64,000 nucleotides of DNA from Streptomyces albidoflavus (GCF_000719955.1 NZ_JOII01000007.1:124001-188000), one strand, 5' to 3'; shown: positions 17,806 through 29,804, counted from the first letter of the stretch. The notes: a model not told the origin generated them from the sequence alone. A program made the numbers and translations.

Positions 17806-18877
17806 ATGGGCGGCACGGATCGTCCTGGGGGTCGAGTCGTCCTGCAACGAGACCGGCGCGGGACTGGTCAGGGACGGGCGGCTGCTCGGGCAGGCCCTCG
17901 CGTCCAGCATGGACGAGCACGTGCGGTTCGGCGGGGTGGTGCCCGAGATCGCCGCCCGCGCCCACCTGGAGGCGTTCACGCCGGTGGTGCGCGAGGCGCT
18001 CGACCGGGCCGGGCTGCGGCCGGCCGACGTCGGGGCGGTCGCCGTGACCACCGGGCCCGGTCTGTCGGGGGCGCTCCAGGTCGGGCTGGCCGGGGCGAAG
18101 ACGCTCGCCCACAGCCTCGGGGTCCCGCTGTACGGCGTGCACCACCTGGCCGGGCACGTCGCCGCCGACACCCTGGAGCACGGGCCGCTGCCCGACCCCT
18201 GTGTGGTGCTGATCGTCTCCGGCGGCCACACCTCCCTCCTCCTCGTCCGCGACCTGGCCCGGGACCCGGTCGTCCACCTCGGGGACACCCTGGACGACGC
18301 GGCCGGGGAGTGCTTCGACAAGGCCGCCCGCCTCTTCGGGCTGCCCTATCCCGGCGGACCCGCGATCGACCGGGCGGCCCGCGAGGGCGACCCGGGCGCC
18401 GTGGCCTTCCCCCGGCCGCTGACCGGGCCGCGCGACGACCCGTACGCCTTCTCCTTCTCCGGGCTGAAGACGGCCGCCGCGCGCTGGGCCGAGCGGTACC
18501 GGGCCAAAGGTGAGCAGCCGCCGCTCGCCGACGGCGCGGCCTCGCTCCAGGAGGCGGTGGCCGACGTGCTGACCCGCAAGGCGGTCGCCGCCTGCCGGGA
18601 GCACGGGGTGGGCACGCTCGTCGTGGTCGGCGGGGTGGCCGCCAACTCGCGGGTCCGGGCGCTGGCCGAGGAGCGGTGCCGGGCGGCCGGGATCGCGCTG
18701 CGGGTGCCGCCGCTCCGGCTCTGCACCGACAACGGCGCGATGATCGCCGCCGTCGGCGACCTGCTGGTGCGGGCCGGGGCCGCACCGGCGCCGCTCGACC
18801 TCTCGGCCGACCCCTCCGCCCCGCTGGAGTACGCCGCCCTGCACCCCGTCGGCCGCGCGGCGCCCGCCCTCGTCTGA
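17806..18877 (+). pseudogene. tsaD: TsaD (Gcp/Kae1) paralog with a one-base shift near its start
   Basis: TsaD completes N6-threonylcarbamoyladenosine at position 37 of ANN-decoding tRNAs. From 17819 the frame reads [16 protein letters not shown] and onward through GVHHLAGH (metal-binding histidines), [18 protein letters not shown] and [10 protein letters not shown] to 18877. That frame has no ATG, GTG or TTG before Met 17909, which would remove the nucleotide-binding first motif. All candidate starts (17788, 17797, 17806) are one base out. Removing one G near 17817 gives [13 protein letters not shown] and a 356-residue intact protein. The first motif reads CNET where the usual TsaD has CDET. 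Sequence differs enough from the usual Streptomyces TsaD to call it a paralog. Confidence 0.85.
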
Positions 18878-18962
18878 CCCGGGCCGTGGTACGCCGGACG
18901 GACCCACGGCTTCCCCCGCCGAGCCCTTCCCCCCCCTCTCCCCCACCCCTCCGGAGGCACCC

Positions 18963-21632
<2,670 letters not shown>

Positions 21633-21665
21633 GCCCACCCCCGCACAACCCGGGCATCGGGCGAT

Positions 21666-21679
21666 GTTTCACGTGAAAC
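21666..21679. promoter_or_regulatory. parS site (ParB binding), within a 28-base palindrome
   Basis: GTTTCACGTGAAAC matches the Streptomyces parS consensus exactly. It is the centre of a perfect 28-base palindrome (21659-21686) between the convergent alaS paralog and P450 genes, so the same DNA could also act as a bidirectional terminator hairpin. Confidence 0.85.
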
Positions 21680-21699
21680 ATCGCCCGGGCCGGGCGGCG

Positions 21700-23025
21700 T
21701 CACTTCAGGCGGACCGGCAGCGAGTCCACGCCGTAGACGATGGAGAGCTTGCGGAACTCCAGCTCCTGGGGCTCCACCGCGAGGCGCAGGGCCGGGAAGC
21801 GCTCGACCAGGAGGGGGAAGGCGGCGCGCAGTTCCATCCGGCCGAGTTCGGCGCCGACGCAGCGGTGGATGCCGTAGCCGAAGGCGAGGTGCGAGGAGGC
21901 CGGCGGGCGGGACGGGTCGAAGGCGTCCATCTCGGGGCCGAGCCGCTTGTCGCGGTCGGCGGCGCTCAGCGAGACGATGACGATGTCGCCGGCCGAGATG
22001 GCCTGGCCGCCGACGACGGTGTTCTCGCGGGCGAAGCGCGGGAAGGCGGTCTGCACGACGGTGAGGTGGCGCAGGAGTTCGTCGACGAACGGGGTGGCGA
22101 CGGCGCCCGGGTCCTCGGCCTCGCGGATCGCCGTGAAGTGGGTGCGGTCCTGGAGCATGACGAGGGTGCCCAGCGCGAGCATGCTGGCCGTGGTCTCCAG
22201 GCCCCCGGTGAGGACGCCGTCGGCGAGGCCGGTCAGCTCCTCGTCGGTGACGGCGTCCCCATGCTCGCGGATGATCATGCCGAGGAGGCCGTCGCCGGGC
22301 TCGCGGCGCTGCTGCGCGATGACGCCCCGCAGGTACTCGCGGGACTGCGAGATCGCCCCGAAGGAGGCCCCGAGGCCGCCGAGCACGTCGAAGCGGGCCA
22401 CCGAGAACTGCTGGAAGGCGTCGCGCTCCTCGTAGGGGACGCCGAGGAGTTCGCAGATGACCAGGGCCGGGACGGGCAGGGCGAAGTGCTCGACCAGGTC
22501 GACGCGGCCGTCCGCGTCGGCGGCGGCCTCCAGCGCGTCCAGCCGCTCCTCGATGATCGAGTGGATCAGCGGGGTGAGCCGGTTCAGGCGCCGCATGGTG
22601 AACTCGGGGGTGAGCAGACGGCGCAGCCGGGTGTGGTCCGGCGGGTCGGCGAAACCGAGGCCACCCGGTTCGTGGTGCTCGGCGACGCCGTTGGTACCGA
22701 CCAGGTGGGCGAAATCGTTGCTGAAGGCGCGGGCGTCGCCCAGGACTTCCTTGGCCTCGTCGTAGCCGGTGACCAGCCAGACCGGGACGGCGGGGACGGG
22801 GAGCCGGCTGACGGGCTCGCGGTCGCGCAGGGCGCCGATCTCGGGGACGGGGTCGAGGCCGTCGCGGCGGAGCGGCAGCAGGGCCGGTTCGGGGAGCTTG
22901 GACAGGGCGTTCAGATCGAGTGTGGTGCCCTTGCGGCGGAGTCGGCTGAGATAACGGCGGGTGAGCCAGCCGGCTATGGAGGAACGTGCGGTACGTACGG
23001 TGCGTATGGGTGTGGCTATGGGCAT
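21700..23025 (-). CDS. cytochrome P450
   Basis: A 441-residue P450. The I-helix reads GGLETTAS, the K-helix ExxR is ELLR, and the heme loop is FGYGIHRCVGAELGR with the proximal cysteine. LGFADPPDHTRLRRLL is the usual conserved C-helix region. The first 30 residues are basic and poorly conserved. Bacterial soluble P450s hydroxylate small molecules with electrons from a ferredoxin, and no ferredoxin gene is adjacent. ATG 23025 is chosen; ATG 23040 is possible. The substrate is unknown. Confidence 0.94.
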   Translation of the reverse strand: MPIATPIRTVRTARSSIAGWLTRRYLSRLRRKGTTLDLNALSKLPEPALLPLRRDGLDPVPEIGALRDREPVSRLPVPAVPVWLVTGYDEAKEVLGDARAFSNDFAHLVGTNGVAEHHEPGGLGFADPPDHTRLRRLLTPEFTMRRLNRLTPLIHSIIEERLDALEAAADADGRVDLVEHFALPVPALVICELLGVPYEERDAFQQFSVARFDVLGGLGASFGAISQSREYLRGVIAQQRREPGDGLLGMIIREHGDAVTDEELTGLADGVLTGGLETTASMLALGTLVMLQDRTHFTAIREAEDPGAVATPFVDELLRHLTVVQTAFPRFARENTVVGGQAISAGDIVIVSLSAADRDKRLGPEMDAFDPSRPPASSHLAFGYGIHRCVGAELGRMELRAAFPLLVERFPALRLAVEPQELEFRKLSIVYGVDSLPVRLK

Positions 23026-23703
23026 GACAGGTGCTCGCATCTGTGAAGTGTGGCGGACAGGTGGGCGGGGCCGGACTCCCCTCCCGCGGCCGTACTCCGG
23101 TGGAATACGCCGACGGGCCGGGCGGCGGTTCCGGCCGCCGGTCCCTGACGGGAGACCGGGAGGACCGGCGACGCCGTGACCCCGCTGCCCCTGTCCCGGG
23201 GCCGGGTCCGCGCGACGGGGCCGCGCGGGACGAGAGACGGACGGTGGAGCGCTGCGGGCCAGGTGGCAGCGAGCGGTGGCCTTGGCCGGGCGCTGCGTCC
23301 CGGCGCGACGCCAGGAGGCGGACGGGCCGGAGCGGCGGGTGGGGGGTGAGACCGGGTCAGGGCGGCTGCTTCGGTACGGGTCGGGTCCTCCGGAACAGTA
23401 CGGGTGGCGGGCGGATCGGCCGGACAGCGGGGACGCCTGGCGCACGCCGGGAGCGTGGCGACGTCCCGCTGTACCAGACGACGCGGGGGGCCGGGTGGTT
23501 GAGCGGTCGATGATGACATGGCCGCCTGAGGGCAGGTACAGGGAGTACCGGCCACTCCGCTTTCCGGGGCGGTGCGTCCGCTCACGGGCAGGCCGGTTGT
23601 CGGTGGCCGTGACTACGCTCGACGACAGCGCGGCCACGGTGGCCGCGCCGAGGGGTGCGGTGCCGCGGGGGCGGTCCGTCACGGGCCGGGCGGGAGGTAC
23701 GGA
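23026..23703. other. 678-base gap without a recognised gene
   Basis: The region separates the divergent P450 and hydrolase genes. Open frames on both strands run through it but their translations are Arg/Gly/Pro-rich with no domain, and third-position base use is not coding-like. I see no RNA gene. Promoters for both flanking genes presumably lie here. Confidence 0.6.
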
Positions 23704-24489
23704 GTGCGCGACGCGGTGGTGACGCCGGACGGCGACCGGATGCGCTGGGTGGAGATCCCCGGCGGCGACGAGCGGGGCGAGCGGCCACCCCGGGTCTACG
23801 TGCACGGGCTGGGCGCCAGTGCGCCCGCCTACTTCGCGGCGGCGGCCTGCCACCCGCTGCTCACCGGCCCCCGCTCCCTCCTCGTCGACCTGCTCGGCTT
23901 CGGCCTCAGCGACCGCCCCACCGCCTTCGACTACCGTCTGGAGTCCCACGCCGACGCCCTGGCGACGGCGCTCCGCGCGGCCGGGGTCACCGGCGCCGAG
24001 GTCGTCGCCCACTCCATGGGCGGCTCGGTGGCGATCCACCTGGCGGCCCGCCACCCGGAGCTGGTCTCCCGGCTGGTCCTGGTCGACGCCAATCTCGACC
24101 CGGGCACCCTCCCGGCCTCCCCCGCCGCCGGAAGCCGCGGCATCGCCACGTTCACCGAGGAGGAGTTCCTCGCGGGCGGCTGGCGCGAGGTCCGGGACGC
24201 GGCCGGCCCCACCTGGTGGGCGACGATGCGCCTGGCCGGCCTGGAGGCCCTGCACCGCAGCTCCGTCCACCTGGTCCGCGACAGCACCCCTCCCCTGCGC
24301 ACCCTGCTCGCCGCCCTCCCGATACCCCGCACCTTCCTCCACCCGGCACCCGACGGCCCCCCGGCGGACACCCCGGCCCTGCGCGCGGCCGGGGTCACGG
24401 TGACGGCCGTCCCCGACTGCGGCCACAACGTCATGCTCGACAACCCCCAGGGCTTCGCCACGGCGGTGGCGGAAGCGCTGGGGGCGTAG
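23704..24489 (+). CDS. alpha/beta hydrolase
   Basis: A 261-residue hydrolase from GTG 23704 with GGGAGG upstream. YVHGLGAS is the oxyanion-hole region, VVAHSMGGSVAIHLAARHPE is the nucleophile elbow with Ser in HSMGG, LLVDLLGFGLSDRP precedes it, and CGHNVMLDNP supplies the catalytic His near the end. It fits cytosolic esterase or haloperoxidase-like hydrolases; the substrate cannot be told. It ends 39 bases from the convergent arsI gene. Confidence 0.92.
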   Translation: MRDAVVTPDGDRMRWVEIPGGDERGERPPRVYVHGLGASAPAYFAAAACHPLLTGPRSLLVDLLGFGLSDRPTAFDYRLESHADALATALRAAGVTGAEVVAHSMGGSVAIHLAARHPELVSRLVLVDANLDPGTLPASPAAGSRGIATFTEEEFLAGGWREVRDAAGPTWWATMRLAGLEALHRSSVHLVRDSTPPLRTLLAALPIPRTFLHPAPDGPPADTPALRAAGVTVTAVPDCGHNVMLDNPQGFATAVAEALGA

Positions 24490-24528
24490 GTGAGGTTTCC
24501 GGGCTGACGGCGGGCGCGCGCCCCGGCC

Positions 24529-24966
24529 TTACGCCGCGCAGCAGCCGCCTTCTGCCGCCGGGCCCGGCTCCTGCGGGGCCGCACCCGGGCCCATCGAGTC
24601 GGCGTCGGCCTTCACCACGTACACCTCCCAGGGCTCGCGGCCCGGGCCGTGCACCCAGACCTTGTCCTGGAGGGCGTAGCAGCAGGAGGTGTCGTTCTCC
24701 TCGAAGGTGGCGAGGCCCGCTTCCTTGAGGCGGGTGGTGGCGGCGGTGACCTCCTCGGTGGTGGCGACCTCGACGCCGAGGTGGTCGAGGCGGGTCTCGC
24801 CGCCGGGCTCGCCCTGGATGAGGACGAGCTTGAGGGGCGGCTCGGTGAGGGCGAAGTTGGCGTAGCCGGGGCGGAGTTTGGCCGGCTCGGTGCCGAAGAG
24901 TCGGGAGTAGAAGGCGACGGAGGCGTCCAGGTCGGGGACGTTGAGGGCGAGCTGGGCACGGGACAC
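24529..24966 (-). CDS. arsI: ArsI/CadI family VOC metalloenzyme
   Basis: A 145-residue glyoxalase-fold protein from GTG 24966. ALNVPDLDASVAFYSRLFG, LDHLGVEV and EPWEVYVVKAD place the metal ligands, and NDTSCCYALQDKVW carries the vicinal cysteine pair that binds trivalent organoarsenicals in ArsI C-As lyases. The C-terminus ends in another CC pair. It would demethylate methylarsenite to arsenite, which the adjacent Acr3 exports. It diverges from arsR across a shared operator region. The related CadI cadmium-induced protein is the alternative name. Confidence 0.9.
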   Translation of the reverse strand: MSRAQLALNVPDLDASVAFYSRLFGTEPAKLRPGYANFALTEPPLKLVLIQGEPGGETRLDHLGVEVATTEEVTAATTRLKEAGLATFEENDTSCCYALQDKVWVHGPGREPWEVYVVKADADSMGPGAAPQEPGPAAEGGCCAA

Positions 24967-25043
24967 GGCGGGCTCCTGGGGTCGGGCCGGGCTGCGGGCA
25001 GGGTGCGGCCCGGAGGCGCGGACCGAGGCCGCCGCCCGGCGAC

Positions 25044-25065
25044 TGCATCGATGAACGTCGATGCA
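25044..25065. promoter_or_regulatory. ArsR operator
   Basis: TGCATCGA and TCGATGCA form perfect 8-base arms around 6 bases, in the gap between divergent arsI and arsR. A third TGCATCGA half-site stands at 25077-25084. This fits a repressor site serving both promoters. Confidence 0.7.
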
Positions 25066-25103
25066 AGATTGCGCGCTGCATCGAAGGCTGTCAACATAGA
25101 CGC

Positions 25104-25499
25104 ATGTCGAAACAAGAGCTTCCGGTGGTCTCCGCCGACGGTGCCGGGCCCGGCACCGCCGAACGCTGCTGCCCGACCCTGCTGGCCGCCCCGCTCGACG
25201 AGGACCAGGCGGCCGAACTCGCCCCCGTCTTCAAGGCGCTCGGGGACCCGGTGCGGCTCCGGCTGCTTTCGATGATCGCCTCGCGGGCCGGCGGCGAGGT
25301 GTGCGTCTGCGACCTCACCCCGGCCTTCGCCCTCTCCCAGCCGACCATCTCGCACCACCTGAAACTGCTCCGCCAGGCCGGACTGATCGCCGCCGAACGG
25401 CGCGGCACCTGGGTCCACTACCGGCTGCTGCCCGCCGCCACCGACCGGCTCGCCGCCGTCCTGACCCGTCCGGCCCCCGACCCGGCCGCCACCTCGTGA
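25104..25499 (+). CDS. arsR: ArsR family arsenical-responsive repressor
   Basis: A 131-residue winged-helix repressor. FKALGDPVRLRLLSMIASRAG opens the fold, GEVCVCDLTPAFALSQPTISHHLKLLRQAGL holds the recognition helix with the CVCD thiols that sense As(III), and there is an extra CC pair near the N-terminus that may supply a third ligand. It should repress arsI and its own operon until arsenite binds. Its TGA overlaps the GTG of acr3 (GTGA). Confidence 0.94.
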   Translation: MSKQELPVVSADGAGPGTAERCCPTLLAAPLDEDQAAELAPVFKALGDPVRLRLLSMIASRAGGEVCVCDLTPAFALSQPTISHHLKLLRQAGLIAAERRGTWVHYRLLPAATDRLAAVLTRPAPDPAATS

Positions 25500-26605
25500 C
25501 CGCCCCCGCCCCGAGCCCCGGCCGCCTCGCCTTCCTCGACCGCCATCTCGCCTGGTGGATCCTGCTCGCCATGGCCGCCGGCCTCGCCCTCGGCCGGGCG
25601 GTCCCGGGCCTCGGCGACGCGCTGGCCGGGGCAGGGGTCAGCGGGGTCTCGCTGCCGATCGCGCTGGGCCTGCTGGTGATGATGTACCCGGTCCTCGCCA
25701 AGGTGCGGTACGAGCGGCTGGGCGCGGTCACCCGCGACCGGCGGCTGCTGATCCCCTCCCTGGTGCTCAACTGGGTGCTCGGCCCGGCGCTGATGTTCGC
25801 CCTGGCCTGGCTCTTCCTGCCGGACCTGCCCGAGTACCGCACCGGCCTGATCGTCGTCGGGCTGGCCCGGTGCATCGCCATGGTCGTCATCTGGAACGAC
25901 CTGGCCTGCGGCGACCGCGAGGCCGCGGCCGTGCTGGTGGCGGTCAACTCGGTCTTCCAGGTGGCGGCCTTCGGCCTGCTCGGCTGGTTCTACCTCGCCG
26001 TCCTGCCGGGCTGGCTCGGCCTCGCGCAGACCACGCTCGCCGTCTCCGCCTGGGAGATCGCCCGCTCGGTCCTGGTCTTCCTCGGCATCCCGCTGGTCGC
26101 CGGCTACCTCACCCGGCGGATCGGCGAACGCGCCAAGGGCCGCGCCTGGTACGAGGGGACGTTCCTCCCCCGCCTGGGCCCCTTCGCCCTGTACGGCCTG
26201 CTCTTCACCGTCGTGGTCCTCTTCGCCCTCCAGGGCGAGGCCGTCACCTCGCGTCCGCTGGACGTGGTCCGGATCGCTTGGCCGCTGCTCGTCTACTTCG
26301 CCGTCATGTGGGCCGGGTCGCTGGCGCTCGGGAGGGCCGTCGGACTCGGCTACCCGAAGGCGGCCACGCTCGCCTTCACGGCCGCCGGGAACAACTTCGA
26401 ACTCGCCATCGCCGTCTCCCTCGCCACCTTCGGCGCCACCTCGGGCCAGGCCCTCGCCGGGGTCGTCGGCCCGCTCATCGAGGTGCCCGTCCTGATCGGC
26501 CTGGTCCACGTGGCCCTGCGGACCCGGCGGTTCTTCCCCGCCGAGGAACCCGACGGTCACCCCGCCCTCACCCCCGAGGAGAACCCCGCCCGTGCCCGCG
26601 CCTGA
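25496..26605 (+). CDS. acr3: Acr3-type arsenite efflux permease
   Basis: A 369-residue membrane protein with about ten helices. It begins FLDRHLAWWILLAMAAGLALG as Acr3 proteins do, and carries GLARCIAMVVIWNDLA, the segment with the conserved cysteine needed for arsenite transport, and FTAAGNNFELAIAVSLATFG. It is proton-gradient driven. GTG 25496 overlaps the arsR stop, and its 3' end overlaps arsC by 14 bases, so the three genes form one translationally coupled operon. Confidence 0.94.
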   Translation: MTAPAPSPGRLAFLDRHLAWWILLAMAAGLALGRAVPGLGDALAGAGVSGVSLPIALGLLVMMYPVLAKVRYERLGAVTRDRRLLIPSLVLNWVLGPALMFALAWLFLPDLPEYRTGLIVVGLARCIAMVVIWNDLACGDREAAAVLVAVNSVFQVAAFGLLGWFYLAVLPGWLGLAQTTLAVSAWEIARSVLVFLGIPLVAGYLTRRIGERAKGRAWYEGTFLPRLGPFALYGLLFTVVVLFALQGEAVTSRPLDVVRIAWPLLVYFAVMWAGSLALGRAVGLGYPKAATLAFTAAGNNFELAIAVSLATFGATSGQALAGVVGPLIEVPVLIGLVHVALRTRRFFPAEEPDGHPALTPEENPARARA

Positions 26606-27035
26606 GCCGTCCCCCGCGCACCTCCCCGCCCGCCCCCGCGTCCTCTTCCTCTGCGTCCACAACGCCGGGCGCTCCCAGATGGCCGCCGCCTTCCTCCGCC
26701 ACCTCGCGGGCGAGGCCGTCGAGGTCTACTCGGCCGGGTCGGCGCCCGCCGAGGCGGTCAACCCGGTGGCGGTCGCCGCCATGGCCGAGGCCGGCATCGA
26801 CCTCTCCGGGGCGCACCCCCGTGCCCTGGCCCCCGAGGACGTCCGCGCGGCCGACCTCGTCGTCACCATGGGCTGCGGCGACACCTGCCCGGTCCTCCCG
26901 GGCACCGCCTACCGCGACTGGGCCCTGGACGACCCGGCCGGGCAGGCCCTCCCCGCCGTACGCCGCGTCCGGGACGAGATCGGGCGGCGGGTGCGGGAGC
27001 TGGCGGAGGAGCTGGGGGTGGCCGCCTCCGCCTGA
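26592..27035 (+). CDS. arsC: arsenate reductase, low-molecular-weight phosphatase type
   Basis: A 147-residue protein. VLFLCVHNAGRSQMAAAFL contains the CX5R phosphate loop; GCGDTCPVLPG later supplies the second and third redox cysteines of the thioredoxin- or mycothiol-coupled ArsC class, and DDPAG the general acid. It reduces arsenate to arsenite for Acr3. The GTG start lies inside the end of acr3. Confidence 0.93.
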   Translation: MPAPEPSPAHLPARPRVLFLCVHNAGRSQMAAAFLRHLAGEAVEVYSAGSAPAEAVNPVAVAAMAEAGIDLSGAHPRALAPEDVRAADLVVTMGCGDTCPVLPGTAYRDWALDDPAGQALPAVRRVRDEIGRRVRELAEELGVAASA

Positions 27036-27039
27036 TCCC

Positions 27040-27699
27040 CTACTCCCCCGCCTCGTCCCCCGGCAGGAAGTGCTGGTCGGCGAAGGCCACCACCGCGTCG
27101 ACCGCCCCGGCGTCCAGGTCCCAGTACGCCCCGGCCGCGTCGCCCCAGGCCCGGTGGCTGAGCCGGGCGTAGGCGCGGGACTCGGGGGAGCCGGTCCAGG
27201 CGGCCCGGTCGAAGGGGGTGCCGGAGAGGTGGTGGTCGAGGGCGAACAGGGCGGTGTCCCAGCCGGCGCCGACGCCGACGGGGCCGACCGGGCCCTGTGC
27301 GCGGACGAGGGGGTCGACGGTGGCGGCGGCCGAGGTGTGCTCCAGCTCGAACGAGGTCGTGTCACCGGGGGCGTCGGTCAGGCGTACCTCGATCTCGGTG
27401 ACCGAGTCGGGGCCGTACTCCCAGGTGACCTTGACCAGGTTCGGGGACTCGCAGCGCAGCACCTCGCCGGAGGCCAGGCCCTGGGCCTCGTAGCGGTTGC
27501 CGGGGTGGAGGTCGCCGGTGACGGGGGCCAGCCAGCGGGCGATCCGGCCGGGGTCGGTGCAGGCGGCCCACACCTCCATGACGGGGGCGTCGAAGCCGCG
27601 GCGCAGCAGCACCGAGCGGCCGTCCCGCTCCTGGAACGGCAGGTCGCCGATCTCCCGGTGGACGGCGGCGATCCGGTCGTGGATGTCGGTCTCGCTCAC
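27040..27699 (-). CDS. SRPBCC (AHSA1-like) domain protein
   Basis: A 219-residue START/Bet v1-like protein. LLRRGFDAPVMEVWAACTDPGRIARWLAPV is the characteristic N-terminal strand and first helix of the AHSA1 group, and VKVTWEYGPDSVTEIEVRL the central sheet. AHSA1 relatives bind hydrophobic ligands or Hsp90; bacterial ones are often paired with an ArsR-type regulator, although here the arsR nearby belongs to the arsenic operon. It converges with arsC 4 bases away. GGGAG precedes its GTG start. Role is unknown. Confidence 0.88.
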   Translation of the reverse strand: MSETDIHDRIAAVHREIGDLPFQERDGRSVLLRRGFDAPVMEVWAACTDPGRIARWLAPVTGDLHPGNRYEAQGLASGEVLRCESPNLVKVTWEYGPDSVTEIEVRLTDAPGDTTSFELEHTSAAATVDPLVRAQGPVGPVGVGAGWDTALFALDHHLSGTPFDRAAWTGSPESRAYARLSHRAWGDAAGAYWDLDAGAVDAVVAFADQHFLPGDEAGE

Positions 27700-27868
27700 G
27701 GTGCTCCCTCACTCGGCGGCCGGCCCGCCGCCGGAGGGCGGGACCCTTCCCCACGCATACCCCGGGACGGACGGGACGCGCGGGACGCGGGTTACCAACG
27801 GGGCCCGGAGTCGTTGAGTGAATCAGCCCATCACCGGCATTTCCCCCTCGACTTGAGGAGTACCCGCC

Positions 27869-28432
27869 ATGAGCACCGCCGCAGGAACCGACCGCCGCAC
27901 CCTCCTGAGGACCGGCGTGGCCGGGCTCGCCGCACTGGCCGCCGGAGCCGTCCTCACCCCCTCGGCCCAGGCCGACGGTGACCGCGAGCAGCCGATGTCG
28001 CCGCTGACCCTCTGGCTGCGCGGCGCCCCCGCCTTCGTACGGGACGGGCTGCTCCACACCGACCTCATCGGTGACCAGCGCCCCGAGCAGTGGGTGCTGA
28101 CGGCCCAGCCCCAGCACGGCCGCGACACGTTCACGATCGAGCTGGCCACCCGCACCGGCGCCGGACTGGTCGTCCCGGAGGACGAGGGCGAGCCGGTCGG
28201 CGTCCGGCCGCTGATCGTCCTGCCGTCGTACCCGCCCCGGTACCCGCTGAACGAGCTGTTCCGGATCACCCCGGTCGACCCCGGGAGCCGTGCCTACCTC
28301 GTCACCTCGGCCCTGACCGACGGCCCCCCGCGCCACCTGGCCCGCGCCCGGGTCGAGGACATGTCGCTGCGTCCGAAGCCGGTCTTCGCCCGCACCGGCG
28401 AGGCCGAGCCGGTCGAGATCCGCTTCGCCTGA
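27869..28432 (+). CDS. Tat-exported hypothetical protein
   Basis: A 187-residue protein with GAGGAG upstream of ATG 27869. The N-terminus DRRTLLRTGVAGLAALAAGAVL is a twin-arginine signal with a likely cleavage after AQA. The mature part of about 150 residues is beta-rich and lacks cysteines. I do not recognise the domain. It is secreted after folding, by inference from the signal. It converges with purA across a strong hairpin. Confidence 0.85.
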   Translation: MSTAAGTDRRTLLRTGVAGLAALAAGAVLTPSAQADGDREQPMSPLTLWLRGAPAFVRDGLLHTDLIGDQRPEQWVLTAQPQHGRDTFTIELATRTGAGLVVPEDEGEPVGVRPLIVLPSYPPRYPLNELFRITPVDPGSRAYLVTSALTDGPPRHLARARVEDMSLRPKPVFARTGEAEPVEIRFA

Positions 28433-28455
28433 GGCCGGGCCTCGCCCGGAGACGA

Positions 28456-28499
28456 CGGCGGGGCCGCGGGCACCGTTCCCGGTCCCCGCGGCCCCGCCG
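28456..28499. terminator. bidirectional terminator hairpin before purA 3' end
   Basis: Perfect 15-base arms (CGGCGGGGCCGCGGG and complement) around a 14-base loop between the convergent Tat-exported gene and purA. Confidence 0.75.
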
Positions 28500-28520
28500 C
28501 GCGTACGCCTCGCCGTCAGG

Positions 28521-29804
28521 TCAGACGAAGGAGTTGATCTGGATCGTCTCGGTCCGGCCGGGGCCGACGCCGATCGCGGAGATCGGGGCGCCCGACATCT
28601 CCTCCAGCGCCTTCACGTACGCCTGCGCGTTCTTCGGCAGGTCGGCGAAGGTCTGGGCCTTGGTGATGTCCTCGGACCAGCCCGGCAGGTACTCGTAGAC
28701 GGGCTTCGCGTGGTGGAAGTCCGACTGGTTGTACGGCAGCTCCTCGACGCGCCTCCCGTCGATCTCGTACGCCACGCAGACCGGGATGCGCTCCCAGCCG
28801 GTGAGGACGTCGAGCTTGGTGAGGAAGAAGTCGGTGAGGCCGTTGACCCGGGTCGCGTAGCGGGCGATGACCGCGTCGAACCAGCCGCAGCGGCGGTCGC
28901 GGCCGGTGGTGACACCGCGCTCGCCGCCGATCCGGCGCAGCGCCTCGCCGTCCTCGTCGAACAGCTCGGTCGGGAACGGGCCCGCGCCGACACGCGTGGT
29001 GTACGCCTTGAGGATGCCGATGACCCGGCTGATCTTCGTCGGCCCCACACCCGCGCCCGTGCAGGCGCCGCCCGCGGTCGGGTTGGAGGAGGTCACGAAG
29101 GGATACGTGCCGTGGTCGACGTCGAGCAGGGTGCCCTGGCCGCCCTCGAAGAGGACCACCTTGTCCTCGTCCAGCGCCTGGTTGAGGATGAGCGTGGTGT
29201 CCGCGACGTACGGGCGGATCGCGTCCGCGTGGACCAGCATCTCCTCGACGATCCGCTCGGCCTCGACGGCCCGGCGGTTGTAGACCTTGGAGAGCAGCTG
29301 GTTCTTCACCTCCAGCGCCGCCTCGACCTTCTGGAGCAGGATCGACTCGTCGTAGAGGTCCTGGACGCGGATGCCGGTCCGGTTGATCTTGTCGGCGTAG
29401 GTCGGGCCGATGCCGCGCCCGGTCGTCCCGATCCGGCGCTTGCCGAGGAATCGTTCCGACACCTTGTCCATGATCACGTTGTACGGCGTGATCAGGTGGG
29501 CGTTGCCGCTGATCAGCAGCTTGGAGGTGTCGACGCCGCGCTCGTTCAGTCCGCTCAGCTCGGAGAGCAGGACCGACGGGTCGACGACGACACCGTTCCC
29601 GATGACGGGCACGCACCCAGGGGAGAGGATTCCGGAAGGGAGCAGATGCAGCGCGTACTTCTGGTCGCCGACGACGACCGTGTGACCGGCGTTGTTGCCG
29701 CCCTGGTAACGCACCACGTAATCCACTGAGCCACCGAGCAGGTCGGTGGCCTTTCCCTTGCCTTCGTCACCCCACTGAGCACCGAGCAGCACGAGTGCGG
29801 GCAC
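28521..29804 (-). CDS. purA: adenylosuccinate synthetase
   Basis: A 427-residue cytoplasmic enzyme that joins IMP and aspartate with GTP in AMP synthesis. From GTG 29804 it reads [20 protein letters not shown], the P-loop-like catalytic segment; [11 protein letters not shown] contains the catalytic His; [14 protein letters not shown] and [14 protein letters not shown] are signature motifs; the end is QINSFV-like as in other bacterial PurA proteins. Full family length. It diverges from a kinase-fold gene. Confidence 0.98.
   Translation of the reverse strand: MPALVLLGAQWGDEGKGKATDLLGGSVDYVVRYQGGNNAGHTVVVGDQKYALHLLPSGILSPGCVPVIGNGVVVDPSVLLSELSGLNERGVDTSKLLISGNAHLITPYNVIMDKVSERFLGKRRIGTTGRGIGPTYADKINRTGIRVQDLYDESILLQKVEAALEVKNQLLSKVYNRRAVEAERIVEEMLVHADAIRPYVADTTLILNQALDEDKVVLFEGGQGTLLDVDHGTYPFVTSSNPTAGGACTGAGVGPTKISRVIGILKAYTTRVGAGPFPTELFDEDGEALRRIGGERGVTTGRDRRCGWFDAVIARYATRVNGLTDFFLTKLDVLTGWERIPVCVAYEIDGRRVEELPYNQSDFHHAKPVYEYLPGWSEDITKAQTFADLPKNAQAYVKALEEMSGAPISAIGVGPGRTETIQINSFV

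Noticed and set aside
21700..24426. Extension of the P450 frame to 908 residues
   Set aside because: The extra N-terminal part runs antisense through the hydrolase gene and has no domain; the P450 begins at 23025 or 23040.
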